A DNA stretch of 64,000 nucleotides. Source: Pseudomonas putida (lineage in GTDB: Bacteria > Pseudomonadota > Gammaproteobacteria > Pseudomonadales > Pseudomonadaceae). Below are positions 33,417 through 41,935 of this stretch, in pieces. The translations under genes were made by a program, and so were the position numbers. Every line of letters begins with the position of its first letter. The stretch's first letter is position 1. Below the pieces are notes generated by a model. That model ran no database searches and had not been told where the DNA came from. It was given only the letters and a program-made list of their open reading frames with translations. The stretch covers positions 1,922,001 through 1,986,000 of the forward strand of contig NZ_CP039371.1 in the NCBI RefSeq assembly GCF_005080685.1, written 5' to 3'.

Positions 33417-34271
33417 TCACTGCTGGGCACAGAGCTCGGCGGCGGTCTTGTCGGTGACGTTGGAGCGGTCGAAGCCGAATGGCGCGACGGCCTTGAGGTG
33501 CTCCTCGCTGCCCAGCCACTTTTTCATCTCGGCATTGACGGCATCGCGCAGGGCTTTGTCCTCGGGGCGGAAGGCCAGGGCGCCGTAGCCGGTGTGGGAC
33601 GGGTCGTCGGTGAAGTCACTGATCGCCTCGACCTTCTCGCCACCTTTGCTGGCCAGGCCCTTCATGGTCAGTTGGGTGCCGACGGCAGCGTCGGCGCGGC
33701 CGGCACGCACGGCCTGCAACTGGGCAGTGGTATCCGGTACCTGGAGGATCTGCGCGTCCTTGACGCCCGAGTCGCGGGCATAGGCGAGGTTGACCGTGCC
33801 TGCCATGATCGCCAGCTTCACGTCCGGGTTCTTGGCGATGTCGGCGTAGCTGTGCAGGTTCTTCGGGTTGCCCTGGGCGACCAGCAGGGTATCGGGCAGG
33901 GCGTATTGCGGGTCGGTGAAAATCACCTGCTTGCAGCGTGCCGGGGTGATGTACATGCCGGCGGCGATCACATCGAAGCGCCCGGCACGCAGGCCGGGGA
34001 TCAGCGAGCCCCATTCGGTGAGCACGCCGTCGACCTGCTTGATGCCCATCTTCTCGAAGATGATCTTGGCGATTTCCGGCGATTCACCGGTGACCCGGCC
34101 ATCGGTCTCGGTATAGGCGAAAGGGGTCTCGTTGGCATAGCCGATGCGAATGCGGCTGTTGTCCTTGATTTGCTCCAGGCTGGCGGCCTGGGCGCTGGCG
34201 AACACCGCGAAGGTGGTGCAGGCGATCAGCAGGCGCTGGAACGGACGTTTAGCGGGGGACGGCTGGCTCAT
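33417..34271 (-). CDS. ehuB: Ectoine/hydroxyectoine-binding protein EhuB
   Basis: 284 aa periplasmic solute-binding protein. Signal peptide to about residue 30 (FQRLLIACTTFAVFASAQA-AS), then the SBP family 3 fold (RIRIGYANETPFAYTETDGRVTGESPEIAKIIFEKMG, GRFDVIAAGMYITPARCKQVIFTDP). The phrase AAGMYITPARC with its aromatic neighbours fits ectoine-binding EhuB proteins. Start ATG 34271 has GGAG eight bases upstream. It is divergent from enuR, with a candidate operator in the gap. Confidence 0.88.
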   Translation of the reverse strand: MSQPSPAKRPFQRLLIACTTFAVFASAQAASLEQIKDNSRIRIGYANETPFAYTETDGRVTGESPEIAKIIFEKMGIKQVDGVLTEWGSLIPGLRAGRFDVIAAGMYITPARCKQVIFTDPQYALPDTLLVAQGNPKNLHSYADIAKNPDVKLAIMAGTVNLAYARDSGVKDAQILQVPDTTAQLQAVRAGRADAAVGTQLTMKGLASKGGEKVEAISDFTDDPSHTGYGALAFRPEDKALRDAVNAEMKKWLGSEEHLKAVAPFGFDRSNVTDKTAAELCAQQ

Positions 34272-34420
34272 CAATGAATCTCCTGTTTCTTATAAAAACC
34301 GTCGGTAACGGCTCTGTGTTAGGAGGCAGTGGAGCAAAACAGCGGAGCAGGGTGGCCGACCGTGCTTTTGTTCGGAATGTCGACCTTGGACGGAGCATAC
34401 AAAAGCTGAAACGACGATGG

Positions 34421-34439
34421 GATTGCACTAGGACAATTG
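34421..34439. promoter_or_regulatory. Candidate EnuR operator, ehuB/enuR gap
   Basis: Reverse strand CAATTGTCCTAGTGCAATC. It is an ATTG-N8-CAAT palindrome around CTAG, and 15 of 19 bases match a site before eutB (36079-36097). It is 58 bp before enuR and 150 bp before ehuB, suited to control of both. Confidence 0.6.
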
Positions 34440-34496
34440 CCTGGGCGGTCTGCTGAGGCGATGCTGTCGGTCGGCCCCGTGAGTGAAGTGAACATC

Positions 34497-35891
34497 ATGC
34501 ACAGTTGGAAGGCAGCCCTCGATGCGGCGCGCATCGGTCAATCCAAGTACAAGACCCTGGTTCAGGTTGTGACCGCGGAGATCGAGCGTGGCGTGCTGGT
34601 GCACGACCAGCGCCTGCCGCCACAGCGGCAAGTGGCCGATGCCCTGGGCATCAGCGTACAAACCGTGACCAATGCCTACAAGGAATTGGAGCGCCAGGGC
34701 CTGGTCCGCTGCGAGATTGGCCGGGGCAGCTTCGTCAGTCGGCGCATGAGCGACCGCGTGTCGGATGACATCATCGACCTGCCCGAGCGTACCCTCGTCG
34801 ACTTCTCCATTACCCGCATCCTTCACACCCAGGCGCACGAACGCATCTGGCGCGACACCTGCGCGGAGCTGGCGCAGGAAGAAGAGCAGCCGTGGATCCA
34901 TGCCTATCGGCCGATTGCCGGTTTCGAGAGCCATCGCGAAGCGGCGGTACGCTGGCTCAGTGGCTTGGGCATGCCGGTCGAACGCGACGATGTGCTGGTG
35001 ACCAACGGCGCCGCCCATGCCATTTTCCTGGCCTTGGCCTCGCTGGCCGGGCCAGACGATGTGGTGCTGTGCGAGGGCCTGACCGACCATGGCGTGATCG
35101 GTAATTCCCAGGTGCTCGGCTTTACCCTCAAGGGCCTGGAGATGGACCGCGAGGGCATCGATCCCGAGCATTTCGAGGACATCTGCAGCAATGAGCGGGT
35201 GACCGCCCTGGTGTGCACGCCCAACCTCAACAACCCGACCGTGAGCCTGATGCCCGACAGCCGGCGGCAAGACATCGCGAACATTGCCCGGCGCTTCGGG
35301 GTGCACATCATCGAGGACGACGTCTACGGGCCGCTGCTTGGCGGCCGCCATGCCCGACCATTGAGTACGTATGCACCGGAGTTGTCGTTCTATTGCACCA
35401 GCATGACCAAATCGGTGCTCACCGGCCTGCGCGTGGGCTACCTGGCCATGCCCAAACGCCTGGCGCTGCGAACCGAAAGCATTTTGCGGGTCAACAGCTG
35501 GATGGCCACGCCACTGGTTGCGGAGATCGCCTCGCGCTGGATCAACGATGGGCGTGCGATGGAGCTGGTGGAACTGCAGCGCACGTTGCTCGGGGAGCGT
35601 CAGGCACTGTTGCGTGAGTACCTTGGAGACTCTATCCGCGGCCAGCATGCCCATGCCTTGGGAGCGTGGCTGAACATTCCCGAACGCTGGGAAGTGGACA
35701 GCCTGGTGCGTGCCTTGCGCCGCCGGGATATCGCGGTGACGCCGCCCGAACCGTTCCTGGTACGCGGTACGCCACGCCCGCGGGCGGTGCGTTTGTGCGT
35801 GGGGGCCGAATGTTCCGAGGCCAAGCTGCGCCAGGCGCTGGGCGACATGCGCGAGTTGTTTGGGCAGTATCCGCAGATCCACGAGCTTTGA
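34497..35891 (+). CDS. enuR: EnuR, MocR/GabR-type regulator of ectoine use
   Basis: 464 aa. An N-terminal GntR winged helix (KTLVQVVTAEIERGVLVHDQRLPPQRQVADALGISVQTVTNAYKELERQGLV) is fused to an aminotransferase-like domain. The PLP-binding Lys is in TSMTKSVLTGLRVGYL. EnuR binds PLP and responds to the ectoine breakdown products N-alpha-acetyl-DAB and DAB, relieving repression. It lies between the uptake and catabolic operons. ATG 34497 gives the usual MHSWK start; the frame is open further upstream (34461 possible). Confidence 0.88.
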   Translation: MHSWKAALDAARIGQSKYKTLVQVVTAEIERGVLVHDQRLPPQRQVADALGISVQTVTNAYKELERQGLVRCEIGRGSFVSRRMSDRVSDDIIDLPERTLVDFSITRILHTQAHERIWRDTCAELAQEEEQPWIHAYRPIAGFESHREAAVRWLSGLGMPVERDDVLVTNGAAHAIFLALASLAGPDDVVLCEGLTDHGVIGNSQVLGFTLKGLEMDREGIDPEHFEDICSNERVTALVCTPNLNNPTVSLMPDSRRQDIANIARRFGVHIIEDDVYGPLLGGRHARPLSTYAPELSFYCTSMTKSVLTGLRVGYLAMPKRLALRTESILRVNSWMATPLVAEIASRWINDGRAMELVELQRTLLGERQALLREYLGDSIRGQHAHALGAWLNIPERWEVDSLVRALRRRDIAVTPPEPFLVRGTPRPRAVRLCVGAECSEAKLRQALGDMRELFGQYPQIHEL

Positions 35892-35947
35892 TCCGGTCGC
35901 ACCGGCCTCTCATAGAACAAACATAACTCATTGATTTAGCAAGGATC

Positions 35948-36045
35948 TGTGGGAGCGGGCTTGTCCCGCGAACACCGGCGAAGCCGGTGCCATCCACCTC
36001 GCCGCCCCATTCGCGGGACAAGTCGGGGCGCCGAACCGTCGCGAA
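35948..36045. repeat. REP pair with variant right arm
   Basis: The left copy TGTGGGAGCGGGCTTGTCCC...is standard. The right copy (36009-36045) carries the variant block AGTCGGGGCGCCGAACCG also seen at 13564-13608. A small hairpin CACCGGCGAAGCCGGTG lies between them (35973-35989). Confidence 0.7.
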
Positions 36046-36078
36046 CAGGCCGGTACCGGCAAAAAACAAAATCTCTGG

Positions 36079-36097
36079 CAAATTGCCCTAGTACATT
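36079..36097. promoter_or_regulatory. Candidate EnuR operator before eutB
   Basis: The bases AATTGCCCTAGTACATT form the core of this 19-bp site; 15 of 19 match the ehuB/enuR site when that one is read on the other strand. It lies 64 bp before eutB, the first gene of the catabolic operon. Presence at exactly the two promoters that EnuR should control supports the call. Confidence 0.6.
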
Positions 36098-36160
36098 CAT
36101 CGTGACAATTTTCGCCTCATACACTCGGCCCAACGTCAGGTCACTCGTTGGGTCCCGGTC

Positions 36161-37132
36161 ATGCCAGCGCTTTCGCTTCACGATCTCTACCTCGCCCGTC
36201 AGCGTATCCACGGCCTTGTGCGTCGCACGCCGCTGGAGCTGTCGCCCAGCCTGTCACGGCACCTGGGCACGCCGGTCTACCTGAAACTCGAAGCGCTGCA
36301 GACCACCGGCAGCTTCAAGCTGCGCGGCGCCAGCAATGCCATCGCTGCACTGAGCCCGGCGCAACGCTCGCGTGGCGTGGTCACCGCCTCCACCGGCAAT
36401 CACGGCCGGGCAGTGGCTCACGCTGCCGCGCAACTGGGGGTGAAGGCGACCGTATTCCTCTCGCAGCTGGTGCCGAGCAACAAGGTCCAGGCCATTCGCG
36501 ACCTTGGCGCCGAGGTCTGCATCAATGGCCACTCGCAGGATGACGCCCAGCAGGCCGCGCAACAGCATGCCGACACACACGGCGCGGCATCCATACCCCC
36601 TTTCGATCACCCCGGTGTCATTGCCGGCCAAGGCACCCTGGGCCTGGAAATCCTCGAGCAGTTGCCCGAGGTCGAGCAGGTGTTGATCCCACTTTCCGGG
36701 GGCGGTCTGTTCGCCGGCGTGGCGCTGGCGCTGAAAAGCATCAACCCGGCGATCACCGCCCATGGCATCAGCATGCAACGCGGAGCGGCGATGCACGCCA
36801 GCCTGCAGGCCGGCAGCCCGACCGAGGTCGTGGAGCTGCCGACGCTGGCCGATTCGCTCGGCGGCGGTATCGGCTTGAACAACCAATACACCTTGCCCAT
36901 GACGCAACGCCATCTCGACCAGTTGCATCTGCTGTGCGAAGCGTCGATCGCCAACGGCATGCGCCATGCCTACCAGCATGAGCGACTGGTGCTGGAGGGT
37001 GCCGGCGCGGTTGGCATCGCCGCACTGCTCGATGGCCTGGTCGAAGCCCGTGGGCCGGTCGTGGTGGTGGTCAGCGGGCGCAATGTCGATAGCGCCCAGC
37101 ACCTGCGCGTTCTCAACGGCGGCGACGCCTGA
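36161..37132 (+). CDS. eutB: EutB, threonine-dehydratase-like PLP enzyme
   Basis: 323 aa fold-type II PLP enzyme. PLP Lys in LQTTGSFKLRGA, ASTGNHGRAVAHAA, and the glycine-rich phosphate loop PLSGGGLFAGVAL. In ectoine loci EutB works with EutA/EutC to convert hydroxyectoine into the ectoine route; it may eliminate water from the hydroxylated intermediate. First gene of the operon eutB-eutC-doeA-doeB-doeC-doeD. No Shine-Dalgarno of note. On its own it could be read as a threonine or serine dehydratase. Confidence 0.85.
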   Translation: MPALSLHDLYLARQRIHGLVRRTPLELSPSLSRHLGTPVYLKLEALQTTGSFKLRGASNAIAALSPAQRSRGVVTASTGNHGRAVAHAAAQLGVKATVFLSQLVPSNKVQAIRDLGAEVCINGHSQDDAQQAAQQHADTHGAASIPPFDHPGVIAGQGTLGLEILEQLPEVEQVLIPLSGGGLFAGVALALKSINPAITAHGISMQRGAAMHASLQAGSPTEVVELPTLADSLGGGIGLNNQYTLPMTQRHLDQLHLLCEASIANGMRHAYQHERLVLEGAGAVGIAALLDGLVEARGPVVVVVSGRNVDSAQHLRVLNGGDA

Positions 37133-37164
37133 GTCTTCTGGTTTCCTTCATTGGAGGTATTCGA

Positions 37165-38157
37165 ATGCCCGCCATCACCTTGCTCAGCGAAGCCGACCTG
37201 CGCAGTTGCATCACCCTCGACCAGCCTGCGCTCGATGCCGTCGAACAGGCCTTTGCCCTGCTCGCCACGGCCAAGGTGGCGATGCCGCCGATCCTGCGCC
37301 TGGACGTGCCTGAGCACAACGGCGAAGTGGATGTGAAAACGGCTTACCTGCCGGGCCTGGAGCGCTTCGCGATCAAGGTCAGCCCGGGTTTTTTCGATAA
37401 CCCCAAGCTCGGCCTGCCCAGCCTCAACGGCATGATGATGTTGCTGTCGGCACGCACCGGTCTGCTCGATGCGCTGCTGCTCGACAATGGTTATCTCACG
37501 GCCGTGCGCACTGCCGCGGCTGGCGCGGTCGCCGCGCGTTGGCTGTCGCGCGAGGACAGCCGCTGCGTGGCGCTGATCGGCAGCGGTGAACAGGCCCGTC
37601 TGCAACTGCAGGCGCTGCGCCTGGTGCGGCCGATCGAACAGGTGAAGGTCTGGGGGCGCGATGCGGCAAAGGCTGCCGGATTGGCTGACGATCTCGGGCG
37701 CGACGGGCGTTTGCACATACAGGTGTGCGGCAGCGTCGACGAAGCGATGCAGGGCGTCGATATCGCCATCACCTGCACCGCCAGCCGCGAGCCGCTGATC
37801 CAGCCGCGACACCTGCAGCCCGGCTTGCATATCACCGCCATGGGCGCGGATGCCGAGCACAAGAATGAGATCGCGCCGCAGGCCCTGGCCCAGGTCGACC
37901 GCTATGTCGCCGACCGCCTGAGCCAGACCCGCGTGCTGGGCGAACTGCACCACGCACTGCGCGCCGGCGTGGTCGACGAGGCAGCCAACCATTGCGAACT
38001 GGGCCAGGTCATCGCTGGCCTGCAGCCAGGTCGCGAGCGCGCCGAGGCGGTCACCTTGTGCGACCTGACCGGCACCGGCGCCCAGGACACCGCCATCGCC
38101 AACCTGGCCTTCGAACGTGCCGTCGCCGCCAACAAAGGCCTGGCGTTCAGCAGCTGA
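37165..38157 (+). CDS. eutC: EutC, ornithine-cyclodeaminase-like protein
   Basis: 330 aa of the ornithine cyclodeaminase/mu-crystallin family: VDVKTAYLPGLERFAIKVSPGFFDNPK, a Rossmann motif VALIGSGEQARLQLQALRLV, and ITAMGADAEHKNEI. Shine-Dalgarno GGAGG eleven bases upstream. Together with EutB it is assigned to hydroxyectoine conversion. No eutA homologue (Asp/Glu racemase type) is in the window. Confidence 0.85.
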   Translation: MPAITLLSEADLRSCITLDQPALDAVEQAFALLATAKVAMPPILRLDVPEHNGEVDVKTAYLPGLERFAIKVSPGFFDNPKLGLPSLNGMMMLLSARTGLLDALLLDNGYLTAVRTAAAGAVAARWLSREDSRCVALIGSGEQARLQLQALRLVRPIEQVKVWGRDAAKAAGLADDLGRDGRLHIQVCGSVDEAMQGVDIAITCTASREPLIQPRHLQPGLHITAMGADAEHKNEIAPQALAQVDRYVADRLSQTRVLGELHHALRAGVVDEAANHCELGQVIAGLQPGRERAEAVTLCDLTGTGAQDTAIANLAFERAVAANKGLAFSS

Positions 38158-38193
38158 GACTTTTTCCGATCCAATCACAAGAAGGGCATCCGT

Positions 38194-39384
38194 ATGTCAC
38201 AGACAGTGGTCAACCTGCCGTTCAGCCGGCAGGAATACGCCCAGCGCCTGGCCAAGACCCGCGCCGCCATGCAGGCGCAGGGGCTGGAGCTGTTGCTGGT
38301 CACCGATCCATCGAACATGGCCTGGCTCACCGGCTATGACGGCTGGTCGTTCTACGTCCACCAGTGCGTGCTGCTGGCGCTCGATGGCGAGCCGATCTGG
38401 TACGGCCGCGGGCAGGATGCCAACGGCGCCAAGCGCACGGTGTTCATGCAACACGACAATATCGTCGGCTACCCGGACATCTACGTGCAGTCGCGCGAAC
38501 GTCATCCAATGGACTACCTGTGCCAGGAAGTCATCCTGGCCAAGGGCTGGGGTGGCCTGCGCATCGGCGTGGAAATGGACAACTACTATTTTAGCGCCGC
38601 GGCCTATCAGTCACTGTGCCAGCATCTGCCACAGGCGCGTTTCAGCGATGCTGCAGGCCTGGTCAATTGGCAGCGGGCAGTGAAGTCGCCGCAGGAAATC
38701 GAATACATGCGCATCGCCGCCCGCATCGTCGAAAAGATGCACGCGGGCATCCTCGAACGGATCGAGCCGGGCATGCGCAAGAACGAGCTGGTGGCCGAGA
38801 TCTACCGCAGTGGCATCCTCGGGGTCGATGGCCATGGCGGCGACTATCCGGCCATCGTGCCATTGCTGCCGACCGGCGCCGATGCCAGCGCGCCGCACCT
38901 GACCTGGGACGACTCGCCCTTCACCCGGGGTGCCGGGACATTCTTCGAGATCGCCGGTTGCTACAAACGCTACCACTGCCCGCTGTCGCGCACGGTGTAT
39001 CTGGGCAAGCCGCCGCAGCATTTTCTCGAAGGGGAGAAGGCCGTGGTCGAAGGCATTGCTGCCGGTCTCGATGCCGCCCGGCCAGGCAACACCACTGGCG
39101 ATATCGCCCGCGCATTCTTCGGTGTGCTGGAGAAGTTCGGCATTCACAAGGACAGCCGCTGTGGCTACCCGATCGGCATCAGCTACCCGCCAGACTGGGG
39201 CGAACGCACCATGAGCCTGCGCCCGAGCGACACCAGCGTGTTGCAACCGGGCATGACCTTCCACTTCATGCCGGGGCTGTGGATGGACGACTGGGGCCTG
39301 GAAATCACCGAAAGCATCCTCATCACCGAGACCGGGGTCCAGACCCTGTGCAACGTGCCGCGCCAACTGTTCGTCAAGGACTGA
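38194..39384 (+). CDS. doeA: DoeA, ectoine hydrolase
   Basis: 396 aa creatinase/aminopeptidase P-type hydrolase. It opens the ectoine ring to N-acetyl-DAB. N-terminal creatinase domain (RLAKTRAAMQAQGLELLLVTDPSNMAWLTGYDGWSFYVHQ), then a pita-bread fold with HLTWDDSPFTRGAGTFFEIAGCYKRYHCPLSRTVYLG and GYPIGISYPPDWGERTMSLRPSDTS, the latter typical for DoeA. The metal-binding residues of true peptidases are only partly kept. AAGAAGG precedes the start. Confidence 0.9.
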   Translation: MSQTVVNLPFSRQEYAQRLAKTRAAMQAQGLELLLVTDPSNMAWLTGYDGWSFYVHQCVLLALDGEPIWYGRGQDANGAKRTVFMQHDNIVGYPDIYVQSRERHPMDYLCQEVILAKGWGGLRIGVEMDNYYFSAAAYQSLCQHLPQARFSDAAGLVNWQRAVKSPQEIEYMRIAARIVEKMHAGILERIEPGMRKNELVAEIYRSGILGVDGHGGDYPAIVPLLPTGADASAPHLTWDDSPFTRGAGTFFEIAGCYKRYHCPLSRTVYLGKPPQHFLEGEKAVVEGIAAGLDAARPGNTTGDIARAFFGVLEKFGIHKDSRCGYPIGISYPPDWGERTMSLRPSDTSVLQPGMTFHFMPGLWMDDWGLEITESILITETGVQTLCNVPRQLFVKD

Positions 39385-39387
39385 ACC

Positions 39388-40407
39388 ATGAACGCAATCG
39401 CACAGGCCACCAGCGCGCTGGCCAACCCGATCAGTTGCAACCTGGATTTCGACCAGGACGGCGTGCAGCATGGTTTTCTCAAGCTGCCGTACTCGCGTGA
39501 CGACTCGGCCTGGGGCGCGGTGATGATCCCGTTGACCGTGGTCAGGAACGGCATCGGGCCTACCGCCCTGCTGACCGGCGGTAACCACGGTGACGAATAC
39601 GAAGGTCCGGTGGCGCTGAGCAAGCTGGCCCAGCAACTGCAGGCCGGGGAGGTGACGGGGCGGGTGATCATCGTGCCGTTCATGAACACGCCGGCGTTCC
39701 ATGCCGGTACCCGCACCTCGCCGATCGACAAGGGCAACCTCAACCGCAGTTTCCCCGGTCGGCCCGATGGCAGCGTGACGGAAAAGATCGCCGACTATTT
39801 CCGGCGCACCTTGCTGCCACTCGCCGATATCGTGCTGGACATTCATTCCGGTGGCCGAACCCTTGATTTCCTGCCGTTCGCCGCCTGCCATGTGCTGCCT
39901 GACAAGGCCCAGCAGGCCCGCTGCGAGGCCGGCATGCGGGCCTTCGCCGCGCCCTACAGCATGCGCATGCTCGAATTGGACGCGCAGGCCATGTACGACA
40001 CCGCGGCCGAAGCGCAGGGCAAGGTGTTCGTCACCACCGAGCTCGGCGGCGGCGGGACCTCCACGGCGAAAAGCGTGGCCCTCGCCGAACGCGGGGTGCG
40101 CAACCTGCTGATCCATGCCGGCATCCTCGCCGGCCAGATGCAGCCAGGTGAGTCGGTACTGCTCGACATGCCCGATGGCGATTGCTTCATCGCCAGCGAG
40201 CACGACGGCCTGCTGGAGATGTGCCGCGACCTGGGCGAGTCGGTCAGCCAGGGCGAAGTGATTGCGCGCATCCATGATATCCGCCGCACCGGCAGTGCCC
40301 CGGTTGAATACCGCGCCCGGCGCAGCGGCCTGCTCGCGGCCCGGCACTTCCCCGGGCTGGTGCAGTGCGGCGACACCCTGGCGGTGATCGCCGACGTGCT
40401 GGCCTGA
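39388..40407 (+). CDS. doeB: DoeB, N-alpha-acetyl-DAB deacetylase
   Basis: 339 aa zinc carboxypeptidase-like (AstE/aspartoacylase group). Zinc motif GGNHGDEYEGPVAL (HxxE), NRSFPGRPDGSVTEKIA, and the His in VLDIHSGGRTLDFLPFAACH. It removes acetate from N-alpha-acetyl-L-2,4-diaminobutyrate to give DAB. It starts 4 bp after doeA. Confidence 0.9.
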   Translation: MNAIAQATSALANPISCNLDFDQDGVQHGFLKLPYSRDDSAWGAVMIPLTVVRNGIGPTALLTGGNHGDEYEGPVALSKLAQQLQAGEVTGRVIIVPFMNTPAFHAGTRTSPIDKGNLNRSFPGRPDGSVTEKIADYFRRTLLPLADIVLDIHSGGRTLDFLPFAACHVLPDKAQQARCEAGMRAFAAPYSMRMLELDAQAMYDTAAEAQGKVFVTTELGGGGTSTAKSVALAERGVRNLLIHAGILAGQMQPGESVLLDMPDGDCFIASEHDGLLEMCRDLGESVSQGEVIARIHDIRRTGSAPVEYRARRSGLLAARHFPGLVQCGDTLAVIADVLA

Positions 40408-40456
40408 CCTGCGGGCTCAGCCGCGTCACCACGACAAAGAGGTATGGAGAACAGTC

Positions 40457-41923
40457 ATGTCACACCACTACCCATTCAATAGCCTGTGCCATGTCGACGG
40501 CCAATGGCTGCACAGCCACAGCGGCAACAGCATCGCGGTGCACAACCCGGCCACTCGCCAGGTCATCGGCCATGTACCGCTGCTCGACCATGAACAGATC
40601 GTCGACGCAGTGGATGCCGCCGAGCGGGCGTTCCCGGCATGGCGCCAGCGCAGCCTGGACGACCGTGCGGCAATGCTGCGGCGCTGGGCCGAATTGATGA
40701 TCGAGCACCAGGCGTCACTGGCGCGCATCCTGAGCGAGGAACAGGGCAAGCCGCTGGCCGAGGCGCGCGGTGAAATCGCCTACGCGGCCAGTTTCATTCC
40801 CTGGTTCGCCGAGGAGGCCAGGCGCCTGAATGGCCAGACCATCGCCAGCCATATCCCAGGCGCCCAGCTCAGCACGCTGAAGGAGCCGGTGGGTGTCTGC
40901 GCGTTGCTGACCCCGTGGAATTTCCCCAGCGCGATGATCACCCGCAAGGCCGCTGCGGCGCTCGCTGCCGGTTGCACGGTGGTGGTCAAGCCGGCGCATG
41001 AAACGCCGTTTTCGGCGCTGGCCCTGGCCAAGTTGGCAGAGGATGCAGGGTTCCCGCCGGGGGTGTTCAACGTGGTCATCGGCGAGCCCCAGATGACCAT
41101 GGAAACCCTGGTGCGCGATAGCCGCGTGCGCGCGGTCAGCTTCACTGGCTCGACCCGCGTCGGCAAGCTGGTGCTGCAGGCTGCGGCGCAGGATGTGAAG
41201 AAGGTGGCGCTGGAGCTGGGCGGCAATGCGCCCTTCATCGTCTGCGCCGACGCCGATCTTGAACTGGCGGTACGCGTCGCCGTGGCGGCCAAGTTCCAGA
41301 CATCCGGCCAGGATTGCTGCGCGGCCAACCGGATCATGGTGCAGCGGCCATTGTACGAGGCGTTCCTGACGCGGTTCGCCGAGGCCGTAAGAGCGCTGAA
41401 AGTCGGCCCGGCGATGGTCGATGGCGATGAGACGGCAGCCGAGGTCGGCCCCTTGATGCATCAGGCGGCCTTCGATGCCACCCAGGCGCGGGTCGCCAAC
41501 GCATTGCAGCTCGGTGCCCGGCGCTTGGCCGGTGGCGAGGGCCATGCCCTGGGCGGTTGGTTCTTCCAGCCGACGGTGCTGGCCGATGTCACCCCGGCGA
41601 TGCGCATCTACCAGGAAGAAAACTTCGCGCCCATCGCCGGGGTCATGCCGTTCGATACGTTGGAGCAGGCCATCGCCATGGCCAACGACACCGAGTACGG
41701 CCTGGCGGCGTACATCGTCGGCAACCGCCTGGATGTCGTCCACCCCCTGGTGCGCCGACTCGATCACGCGATGGTGGCCATCAACGGCGTCAAGTTCACC
41801 GGCCATCCCATTCCATTCGGCGGCATGAAGGCCTCGGGCCTGGGCCGCGAGGGTGGCAGCGAGGGCTTCGAGCCCTTCGTCGAAACCAAATACGTTTGCC
41901 TGCACCACCACGGTCAGTTCTAA
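40457..41923 (+). CDS. doeC: DoeC-type aldehyde dehydrogenase
   Basis: 488 aa NAD(P)-dependent aldehyde dehydrogenase of the succinate-semialdehyde type: PWNFPSAMITRKAAAALAAGCTVVVKPA, SFTGSTRVGKLV, catalytic Glu in ALELGGNAPF and catalytic Cys in SGQDCCAANR. In this position it should oxidise aspartate semialdehyde, the product of DoeD, to aspartate. By sequence alone it would be called GabD; the role is from context. Confidence 0.8.
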   Translation: MSHHYPFNSLCHVDGQWLHSHSGNSIAVHNPATRQVIGHVPLLDHEQIVDAVDAAERAFPAWRQRSLDDRAAMLRRWAELMIEHQASLARILSEEQGKPLAEARGEIAYAASFIPWFAEEARRLNGQTIASHIPGAQLSTLKEPVGVCALLTPWNFPSAMITRKAAAALAAGCTVVVKPAHETPFSALALAKLAEDAGFPPGVFNVVIGEPQMTMETLVRDSRVRAVSFTGSTRVGKLVLQAAAQDVKKVALELGGNAPFIVCADADLELAVRVAVAAKFQTSGQDCCAANRIMVQRPLYEAFLTRFAEAVRALKVGPAMVDGDETAAEVGPLMHQAAFDATQARVANALQLGARRLAGGEGHALGGWFFQPTVLADVTPAMRIYQEENFAPIAGVMPFDTLEQAIAMANDTEYGLAAYIVGNRLDVVHPLVRRLDHAMVAINGVKFTGHPIPFGGMKASGLGREGGSEGFEPFVETKYVCLHHHGQF

Positions 41924-41935
41924 GGAGCCTTCGTC

